27,811 nt of DNA from Saccoglossus kowalevskii. Its lineage: Eukaryota > Hemichordata > Enteropneusta > Harrimaniidae. Below are positions 20,342-27,811 of this stretch, one piece after another. The DNA is taken from positions 1-27,811 of the forward strand of contig NW_003139904.1 of assembly GCF_000003605.2 (NCBI RefSeq), written 5' to 3'. How positions within the stretch are numbered: position 1 is the stretch's first letter; each line of letters begins with the position of its first letter. Made by a program: the position numbers and the translations under genes. The notes under the pieces were generated by a model that saw nothing but the letters and a program-made list of their open reading frames with translations, was not told the DNA's origin and made no database searches.

Positions 20342-20413
20342 GGCTTGTTGGTCTAGTGGTACGATTCCTGTTTCGGGTACAGGAGGTCCCGGGTTCAAAC
20401 CCCGGACAAGCCC
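20342..20413 (+). tRNA. tRNA-Pro(CGG) copy 48
   Basis: Intact family 'c' gene; tail TTGATTTTTAAC (T5). Confidence 0.94.
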
Positions 20414-20781
20414 TTGATTTTTAACTGAACTGGAATGGAATGGTACTTCATCTTATCATTTAACAATTATGTAATTTGTATAAACGTTTTCATTGTTGCA
20501 ATATAAAGTAACACATGTTGGACATGTTTCCAACTCCAGTAAAAAATATTCGCTCTTTGAAAGTAAATTATGCTATGTAAATTCATAGAATATGTGATCA
20601 CAATTGTATCAAAGACTTATTAGTCTAGATTTCGACTTCCAAAAGTTAAAGTTAGGAACCGCGGGCAACCCACATGTTATGTTATTTAGAAAACATATAC
20701 TATGTATAAGGTCTTGTGGTACAATTAATTTCTAATTCAATTTCTGAAACTCGAGGTTGAGAATTCTGTTAATGGGTCATT

Positions 20782-20853
20782 GGCTTGTTGGTCTAGAGGT
20801 ACGATTCCTGTTTCGGGTACAGGAGGTCCCGCGTTCGAACCCTGGACAATCCC
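20782..20853 (+). pseudogene. tRNA-Pro(CGG)-like family 'd', copy 49
   Basis: T stem CCGCG/CCTGG with the C52-C62 mismatch, acceptor ACAATCC mismatch at 3-70, D loop TCTAGAGG; T8. Confidence 0.83.
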
Positions 20854-21217
20854 TGTTTTTTTTAACTGGAATGGAATGGTACTTCAGTTTATCATTTAAC
20901 AAGTATGTAATTTGTATAAACTTGCAGATTGTTGTAATATAAAGTAACAAATGTTGGACAGGTTTCCAACTCCAGTAAAAAATATTCGCTCTCTGAAAGT
21001 AATTGATGCTATGTAAATTCATAGAATAAGTGATCACAATTGTATCAAAGACTTATTAATCTCGATTTCGACTTCCAGAAGTTTAGATTAGGAACCGCCG
21101 GCAACCCACATGTTATGTTATTTAGAAAACATGTACTATGTATTAGGTCTTGTGGTACAATTTATTTCTAATTCAATTTCCCAAACTCGAGGTTGAGAAC
21201 ACTTCTAATGCGTCATT

Positions 21218-21289
21218 GGCTTGTTGGTCTAGTGGTACGATTCTTGTTTCGGGTACAGGAGGTCCCGGGTTCAAACCCCGGACAAGCCC
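21218..21289 (+). tRNA. tRNA-Pro(CGG) copy 50
   Basis: Family 'c' with CTTGT anticodon stem, C73, T5. Confidence 0.93.
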
Positions 21290-21656
21290 TTGCTTTTTAA
21301 CTGGACTGGAATGGAATGGTACTTCATCTTATCATTTAACAATTATGTAATTTGTATAAACGTTTTCATTGTTGCAATATAAAGTAACACATGTTGGACA
21401 GGTTTCCAACTCCAGTAAAAATATTCGCTCTCTGAAAGTAAATTATGCTATGTAAATTCATAGAATATGTGTTCACAATTGTATCAAAGACTTATTAGTC
21501 TCGATTTCGACTTCCAAAAGTTAAAGTTAGGAACCGCGGGCAACCCACATGTTATGTTATTTAGAAAACATATACTATGTATTAGGTCTTGTGGTACAAT
21601 TAATTTCTAATTCGATTTCTGAAACTCGAGGTTGAAAATTCTGTTAATGCGTCATT

Positions 21657-21728
21657 GGCTTGTTGGTCTAGAGGTACGATTCCTGTTTCGGGTACAGGAG
21701 GTCCCGGGTTCGAACCCTGGACAATCCC
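21657..21728 (+). tRNA. tRNA-Pro(CGG) copy 51, family 'd-prime', no terminator
   Basis: C3-U70 acceptor mismatch as in copies 34 and 37. The T-run is interrupted (GGTATTTGTTAAC), so transcripts would probably read into the spacer. Confidence 0.72.
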
Positions 21729-22093
21729 TGGTATTTGTTAACTGGAATGGAATGGTACTTCATCTTATCATTTAACAAGTATGTAATTTGTATAAACTTG
21801 CAGATTGTTGCAATATAAAGTAACAAATGTTGGACAGGTTTCCAACTCCAGTAAAAAATATTCGCTCTCTGAAAGCAATTGGTGCTATGTAAATTCATAG
21901 AATAAGTGATCACAACTGTATCAAAGACTTATTAATCTCGATTTCGACTTACAGAAGTTAAGATTAGGAACTGCGGGCAACCCACATGTTATGTTATTTA
22001 GAAAACATATACTATGTATTAGGTCTTGTGGTACAATTTATTTCTAATTCAATTTCTGAAACTCGAGGTTGAGAATTCTGTTAATGCGTCATT

Positions 22094-22165
22094 GGCTTGT
22101 TGGTCTAGTGGTACGATTCCTGTTTCGGGTACAGGACGTCTCGGGTTCGAACCCCGGACAAGCCG
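22094..22165 (+). tRNA. tRNA-Pro(CGG) copy 52
   Basis: ACGTC-TCGGG type with all stems paired; base 73 is G instead of C. T6. Confidence 0.87.
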
Positions 22166-22528
22166 TGGTTTTTTAACTGGAATGGAATGGTACTTCATCT
22201 TATCATTTAACAATTATGTAATTTGTATGAACTTGCAGATTGTTGCAATATAAAGTAACAAATGTTGGACAGGTTTCCAACTCCAGTAAAAAATATTCGC
22301 TCTCTGAAAGTAATTGATGCTATGTAAATTCATAGATTAAGTGATCACAATTGTATCAAAGACTTATTAATCTCGATTTTGACTTCCAGAAGTTTAGATT
22401 AGGAACCGCCGGCATCCCACATGTTATGTTATTTAGAAAACATGTACTATGTATTAGGTCTTGTGGTACAATTTATTTCTAATTCAATTTCCCAAACTCG
22501 AGATTGAGAACACTTCTAATGCGTCATT

Positions 22529-22600
22529 GGCTTGTTGGTCTAGTCGTACGATTCCTGTTTCGGGTACAGGAGGTCCCGGGTTCAAACCCCGGACAAGCCC
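22529..22600 (+). tRNA. tRNA-Pro(CGG) copy 53, D-loop GG lost
   Basis: D loop TAGTCGTAC replaces the first G of the conserved GG; stems are intact. T5. Confidence 0.8.
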
Positions 22601-22967
22601 TTGCTTTTTAACTGGACTGGAATGGAATGGTACTTCATCTTATCATTTAACAATTATGTAATTTGTATAAACGTTTTCATTGTTGCAATATAAAGTAACA
22701 CATGTTGGACAGGTTTCCAACTCCAGTAAAAATATTCGCTCTCTGAAAGTAAATTATGCTATGTAAATTCATAGAATATGTGATCACATTTGTATCAATG
22801 ACTTATTAGTCTCGATTTCGACTTCCAAAAGTTAAAGTTACGAACCCCGGGCAACCCACATGTTATGCTATTTAGAAAACATATACTATGTATTAGGTCT
22901 TGTGGTACAGATTATTTCGAATTCAATTTCCCAAACTCGAGGTTGAGAACAGTGTTAATGCTTCAAT

Positions 22968-23039
22968 GGCTTGTTGGTCTAGTGGTACGATTCCTGTTTC
23001 GGGTGCAGGAGGTCCTGGGTTCGAACCCCGGACAAGCCC
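22968..23039 (+). tRNA. tRNA-Pro(CGG) copy 54
   Basis: Same sequence as copy 40 (GCAGG and CTGGG wobbles), T5. Confidence 0.9.
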
Positions 23040-23397
23040 TTAGTTTTTAACTGGAACGGTACTTCTTCTTATCATTTAACAATTAAGTAATTTGTATAAA
23101 CTTGCAGATTGTTGCAATATAAAGTAACAAATGTTGGACAGGTTTCCAACTCCAGTAAAAAATATTCGCTCTCTGAAAGTAATTGATGCTATGTAAATTC
23201 ATAGAATAAGTGATCACAATTGTATCAAAGACTTATTAATCTCGATTTTGACTTCCAGAAGTTTAGATTAGGAACCGCCGGCATCCCACATGTTATGTTA
23301 TTTAGAAAACATGTACTATGTATTAGGTCTTGTGGTACAATTTATTTCTAATTCAATTTCCCAAACTCGAGGTTGAGAACACTTCTAATGCGTCATT

Positions 23398-23469
23398 GGC
23401 TTGTTGGTCTAGTGGTACGATTCCTGTTTCGGGTACAGGAGGTCCCGGGTTCAAACCCCGGACAAGCCT
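23398..23469 (+). tRNA. tRNA-Pro(CGG) copy 55
   Basis: Intact stems, T73 instead of C73, T5. Confidence 0.88.
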
Positions 23470-23836
23470 TTGCTTTTTAACTGGACTGGAATGGAATGGT
23501 ACTTCATCTTATCATTTAACAATTATGTAATTTGTATAAACGTTTTCATTGTTGCAATATAAAGTAACACATGTTGGTCAGGTTTCCAACTCCAGTAAAA
23601 ATATTCGCTCTCTGAAAGTAAATTATGCTATGTAAATTCATAGAATATGTGATCACAATTGTATCAAAGACTTATTAGTCTCGATTTCGACTTCCAAAAG
23701 TTAAAGTTAGGAACCGCGGGCAACCCACATGTTATGTTATTTAGAAAACATATACTATGTATTAGGTCTTGTGGTACAATTAATTTCTAATTCAATTTCT
23801 GAAACTCGAGGTTGAGAATTCCGTTAATGGGTCATT

Positions 23837-23908
23837 GGCTTGTTGGTCTAGAGCTAAGATTCCTGTTTCGGGTACAGAAGGTCCCGCGTTCGAACCCTGC
23901 ACAATCCC
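23837..23908 (+). pseudogene. tRNA-Pro(CGG)-like family 'd', copy 56
   Basis: The most decayed family 'd' copy: D arm GAGCTAAGATT damages the A box, the variable loop is AAGTC, and the T stem (CCGCG/CCTGC) and acceptor are defective. T8. Confidence 0.83.
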
Positions 23909-24272
23909 TGTTTTTTTTAACTGGAATGGAATGGTACTTCAGTTTATCATTTAACAAGTATGTAATTTGTATAAACTTGCAGATTGTTGCAATATAAAGT
24001 AACAAATGTTGGACAGGTTTCCAACTCCAGTAAAAAATATTCGCTCTCTGAAAGTAATTGATGCTATGTAAATTCATAGAATAAGTGATCACAATTGTAT
24101 CAAAGACTTATTAATCTCGATTTCGACTTCCAGAAGTTTAGATTAGGAACCGCCGGCAACCCACATGTTATGTTATTTAGAAAGCATGTACTATGTATTA
24201 GGTCTTGTGGTACAATTTATTTCTAATTCAATTTCCCAAACTCGAGGTTGAGAACAGTGTTAATGCTTCAAT

Positions 24273-24344
24273 GGCTTGTTGGTCTAGTGGTACGATTCTT
24301 GTTTCGGGTACAGGAGGTCCCGGGTTCGAAACACGGACAAGCCC
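24273..24344 (+). tRNA. tRNA-Pro(CGG) copy 57, T-arm variant
   Basis: TTCGAAA-CACGG T arm as in copies 25 and 35; T6. Confidence 0.75.
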
Positions 24345-24707
24345 TAGTTTTTTAACTGGAATGGAATGGTACTTCATCTTATCATTTAACAATTATGTAA
24401 TTTGTATAAACTTGCAGATTGTTGCAATATAAAGTAACAAATGTTGGACAGGTTTCCAAATCCAGTAAAAAATATTCGCTCTCTGAAAGTAATTGATGCT
24501 ATGTAAATTCATAGAATAAGTGATCACAATTGTATCAAAGACTTATTAATCTCGATTTCGACTTCCAGAAGTTTAGATTAGGAACCGCCGGCAACCCACA
24601 TGTTATGTTATTTAGAAAACATGTACTATGTATTAGGTCTTGTGGTACAGATTATTTCGAATTCAATTTCCCAAACTCGAGGTTGAGAACACTTCTAATG
24701 CGTCATT

Positions 24708-24779
24708 GGCTTGTTGGTCTAGTGGTACGATTCCTGTTTCGGGTACAGGAGGTCCCGGGTTCAAACCCCGGACAAGCCC
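24708..24779 (+). tRNA. tRNA-Pro(CGG) copy 58
   Basis: Intact family 'c' gene with a CAGATTATTTCG upstream marker. The unit is nearly the twin of copy 11, 20,200 bp away. T5. Confidence 0.93.
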
Positions 24780-25146
24780 TTGCTTTTTAACTGGACTGGA
24801 ATGGAATGGTACTTCATCTTATCATTTAACAATTATGTAATTTGTATAAACGTTTTCATTGTTGCAATATAAAGTAACAAATGTTGGACAGGTTTCCAAC
24901 TCCAGTAAAAATATTCGCTCTCTGAAAGTAAATTATGCAATGTAAATTCATAGAATATGTGATCACAATTGTATCAAAGACTTATTAGTCTCGATTTCGA
25001 CTTCCAAAAGTTAATGTTAGGAACCGCGGGCAACCCACATGTTATGTTATTTAGAAAACATATACTATGTATTAGGTCTTGTGGTACAATTAATTTCTAA
25101 TTCGATTTCTGAAACTCGAGGTTGAGAATTCTGTTAATACGTCATT

Positions 25147-25218
25147 GGCTTGTTGGTCTAGTGGTACGATTCCTGTTTCGGGTACAGGAGGTCCCGGGTT
25201 CGAACTGCGGACAAGCCC
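25147..25218 (+). pseudogene. tRNA-Pro(CGG) copy 59, T stem damaged
   Basis: The 3' side of the T arm reads TTCGAAC-TGCGG, giving G52-G62 and G53-U61. Other stems are intact. T5. Confidence 0.7.
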
Positions 25219-25576
25219 TTAGTTTTTAACTGGAATGGTACTTCACCTTATCATTTAACAATTATGCAATTTGTATAAACTTGCAGATTGTTGCAATATA
25301 AAGTAACATATGTTGCACAGGTTTCCAACTCCAGTAAAACATATTCGCTCTCTGAAAGTAATTGATGCTATGTAAATTCATAGAATAAGTGATCACAACT
25401 GTATCAAAGACTTATTAATCTCGATTTCGACTTCCAGAAGTTGAGATTAGGAACCGCGGGCAACCCGCATGTTATGTTATTTAGAAAACATATACTATGT
25501 AATAGGTCTTGTGGTACAATTTATTTCTAATTCAATTTCTGAAACTCGAGGTTGAGAATTCTGTTAATGCGTCATT

Positions 25577-25648
25577 GGCTTGTTAGTCTATTGGTACGAT
25601 TCCTGTTTCGGGTACAGGAGGTCCCGGTTTCGAACCCCGGACAAGCCC
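25577..25648 (+). pseudogene. tRNA-Pro(CGG) copy 60, A box and T stem damaged
   Basis: D arm TTAGTCTATTGG changes two A-box positions, including G10, and T53 mismatches C61 (CCGGT/CCCGG). T5. Confidence 0.72.
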
Positions 25649-26011
25649 TGGTTTTTAAACTGGAATGGAATGGTACTTCATCTTATCATTTAACAATTAT
25701 GTAATTTGTATAAACTTGCAGATTGTTGCAATATAAAGTAACAAATGTTGGACAGGTCTCCAACTCCAGTAAAAAATATTCGCTCTCTGAAAGTAATTGA
25801 TGCTATGTAAATTCATAGAATAAGTGATCACAATTGTATCAAAGACTTATTAATCTCGATTTCGACTTCCAGAAGTTTAGATTAGGAACCGCCGGCAACC
25901 CACATGTTATGTTATTTAGAAAACATGTACTATGTATTAGGTCTTGTGGTACAATTTATTTCTAATTCAATTTCTGAAACTCGAGGTTGAGAATTCTGTT
26001 AATGCGTCATT

Positions 26012-26082
26012 GGCTTGTTGGTCTACTTGTACGATTCCTGTTTCGGGTACAGGACGTCCCGGGTTCAAACCCCGACAAGCCC
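26012..26082 (+). pseudogene. tRNA-Pro(CGG) copy 61, one base short
   Basis: The T stem has lost a G (CCCGACAAGCCC), and the D loop reads TCTACTTGTACG, losing conserved A14/G15 and the GG. T5. Confidence 0.78.
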
Positions 26083-26450
26083 TTGCTTTTTAACTGGACT
26101 GGAATGGAATGGTACTTCATCTTATCATTTAACAATTATGTAATTTGTATAAACTTGCAGATTGTTGCAATATAAAGTAACAAATGTTGGACAGGTTTCC
26201 AACTCCAGTAAAAAATATTCGCTCTCTGAAAGTAATTGATGCTATGTAAATTCATAGAATAAGTGATCACAATTGTATCAAAGACTTATTAATCTCGATT
26301 TCGACTTCCAGAAGTTTGGATTAGGAACCGCCGGCAACCCACATGTTATGTTATTTAGAAAACATGTACTATGTATTAGGTCTTGTGGTACAATTTATTT
26401 CTAATTCAATTTCCCAAACTCGAGGTTGAGAACACTTCTAATGCGTCATT

Positions 26451-26522
26451 GGCTTGTTGGTCTAGTGGTACGATTCCTGTTTCGGGTACAGGAGGTCCCG
26501 GGTTCAAACCCCGGACAAGCCC
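26451..26522 (+). tRNA. tRNA-Pro(CGG) copy 62
   Basis: Intact family 'c' gene, T5. Confidence 0.94.
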
Positions 26523-26889
26523 TTGCTTTTTAACTGGACTGGAATGGAATGGTACTTCATCTTATCATTTAACAATGATGTAATTTGTATAAACGTTTTC
26601 ATTGTTGCAATATAAAGTAACACATGTTGGACAGGTTTCCAACTCCAGTAAAAATATTCGCTCTCTGAAAGTAAATTATGCTATGTAAATTCATAGAATA
26701 TGTGATCACATTTGTATCAATGACTTATTAGTCTCGATTTCGACTTCCAAAAGTTAAAGTTACGAACCCCGGGCAACCCACATGTTATGTTATTTAGAAA
26801 ACATATACTATGTATTAGGTCTTGTGGTACAATTTATTTCTAATTCAATTTCTGAAACTCGAGGTTGAGAATTCTGTTAATGCGTCATT

Positions 26890-26961
26890 GGCTTGTTGGT
26901 CTAGTGGTACGATTCCTGTTTCGGGTACAGGAGGTCCCGGGTTCAAACCCCGGACAAGCCC
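26890..26961 (+). tRNA. tRNA-Pro(CGG) copy 63, mosaic flanks
   Basis: Intact, with a family 'b' 5' flank and a TTCAAAC T loop/TTGC tail, and behind an upstream spacer of the CACATTTGTATCAATGAC type that elsewhere precedes family 'a'. T5. Confidence 0.93.
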
Positions 26962-27329
26962 TTGCTTTTTAACTGGACTGGAATGGAATGGTACTTCATC
27001 TTATCATTTAACAATTATGTAATTTGTATAAACTTGCAGATTGTTGCAATATAAAGTAACAAATGTTGGACAGGTTTCCAACTCCAGTAAAAAATATTCG
27101 CTCTCTGAAAGTAATTGATGCTATGTAAATTCATAGAATAAGTGATCACAATTGTATCAAAGACTTATTAATCTCGATTTCGACTTCCTGAAGTTTAGAT
27201 TAGGAACCGCCGGCAACCCACATGTTAAGTTATTTAGAAAACATATACTATGTATTAGGTCTTGTGGTACAATTTATTTCTAATTCAATTTCCCAAACTC
27301 GAGGTTAAGAACACGTCTAATGCGTCATT

Positions 27330-27401
27330 GGCTTGTTGGTCTCGTGGTACGATTCCTGTTTCGGGTACGGGAGGTCCTGGGTTCAAACCCCGGACAAGCC
27401 C
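27330..27401 (+). tRNA. tRNA-Pro(CGG) copy 64, A14 replaced
   Basis: The D loop reads TGGTCTCGTGG, so the invariant A14 (also an A-box base) is C. Stems pair with wobbles (ACGGG, CTGGG). T6. Confidence 0.78.
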
Positions 27402-27768
27402 TTGTTTTTTAACTGGACTGGAATGGAATGGTACTTCATCTTATCATTTAAGAATTATGTAATTTGTATAAACGTTTTCATTGTTGCAATATAAAGTAAC
27501 ACATGTTGGACAGGTTTCCTACTCCAGTAAAAAATATTCGATCTCTGAAAGTAATTGATGCTATGTAAATTCATAGAATAAGTGATCACAACTGTATCAA
27601 AGACTTATTAATCTCGATTTCGACTCCCAAAAGTTGAGATAAGGAACCCAGGGCAACCCACATGTAATGTTATTTAGAAAACATATACAATGTATTAGTT
27701 TTGTGGTACAATTTATTTCTAATTCAATTTCAGACACTCGAGGTTGAGAACATGGTTAATGCGTCATT

Positions 27769-27811
27769 GGCTTGTTGGTCTAGTGGTACGATTATGTTTC
27801 GGGTACAGGAG
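27769..27811 (+). pseudogene. tRNA-Pro(CGG) copy 65, cut by window end
   Basis: The first 43 bases are visible. GATTATGTTTCGGG lacks one base and breaks the 5' side of the anticodon stem, so this copy is already damaged. The unit upstream is the rare CGACTCCCAAAAGTTGAG type of copies 3 and 46. Confidence 0.75.

Larger units (their letters stand above)
21019..23128 (+). repeat. Second copy of the five-unit block at 15015-17114
   Basis: Holds copies 50-54. It differs from its partner by scattered changes such as GTGTTCAC near 21468, TGGTATTTGTTAAC after copy 51, GAAAGCAATTGGTGC near 21873, and retention of (GGAAT)2 after copy 52. Confidence 0.85.
1..27811 (+). repeat. Tandem array of ~437-bp units, each with one tRNA-Pro gene
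   Basis: The whole window is head-to-tail repetition of one unit. First bases of successive tRNA copies are mostly 425-440 bp apart; the exceptions are a 344-bp step at 19558-19902 and the assembly gap near 12616. Orientation never changes. Units differ by substitutions, 1-10 bp indels and reassorted subfamily markers. No unrelated DNA interrupts the array and neither array end is inside the window. The repeat is seen directly; expansion by unequal exchange is inferred from the reassorted markers and the multi-unit blocks recurring at fixed offsets. Confidence 0.98.

Noticed and set aside
1-27811. CRISPR array
   Set aside because: Repeats are about 437 bp with related spacers, not short direct repeats with unique spacers.
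1-27811. tRNA-derived SINE cluster
   Set aside because: Units are strictly head to tail at constant period, with no A-rich tails or target-site duplications and no unrelated DNA between them.
1-27811. Bacterial or organellar tRNA operon
   Set aside because: No encoded CCA, C73 rather than A73, T-run Pol III terminators and a homogeneous satellite-like spacer fit a eukaryotic nucleus better.

Overview
The window is one uninterrupted tandem array. A unit of about 437 bp (usually 425-440 bp) repeats head to tail, always on the + strand, about 65 times from the first base to the last. Each unit carries one 72-bp tRNA-like gene and about 365 bp of AT-rich spacer. The gene folds as a cytosolic tRNA-Pro with anticodon CGG: 7-bp acceptor stem GGCTTGT/ACAAGCC, anticodon stem CCTGT/ACAGG around loop TTCGGGT, T stem CCGGG/CCCGG, and unpaired C at position 73. 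The internal Pol III A box (TGGTCTAGTGG) and B box (GGTTCGAACCC or GGTTCAAACCC) are present, and a T-run terminator usually follows within 2-6 bp. No CCA is encoded. These traits indicate a eukaryotic nuclear genome; the species cannot be told from the sequence. There is no protein-coding gene, rRNA or CRISPR, and no recognisable transposon.

Layout. Units 1-3 (1-1460) are partly decayed. Units 4-29 (about 1460-12430) mix intact and damaged copies. A 50-N assembly gap (12616-12665) hides most of one unit. Units 31-44 (about 12700-18830) follow. A damaged stretch at about 19070-19860 holds a broken and a truncated copy. Units 47-64 are again mostly well preserved, and the last copy is cut by the window end. 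Of 62 full-length copies, I judge about 33 to have every stem paired (G-U allowed); the rest carry stem mismatches, indels or altered tertiary bases. Positions in the entries use standard tRNA numbering; the D loop is one base short, so the anticodon lies 32-34 bases after the first base of each gene.

The units fall into subfamilies by flank and tRNA variant: 'a' (flank TTAATGCTTCAAT), 'b' (ATTCTGTTAATGCG), 'c' (ACACTTCTAATGCG, T loop TTCAAAC, downstream GTTTTCATTG), 'd' (TTAATGGGTCATT with a defective tRNA), 'd-prime' (GAAAATTCTG flank, one acceptor mismatch) and 'e' (GCCTTCTGTTAATGCG). They are interspersed, and several multi-unit blocks recur at fixed offsets (1302, 1749, 5233 and 6004/6014 bp). 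This is the pattern expected of unequal crossing-over and gene conversion.

The most interesting points are the scale of the single-isoacceptor array; copies with anticodon TGG, GGG and CGA; a defective subfamily that has itself been amplified; and a decayed tRNA-like A/B-box pair about 80 bp upstream of nearly every tRNA, suggesting that the unit began as a tandem tRNA duplication.
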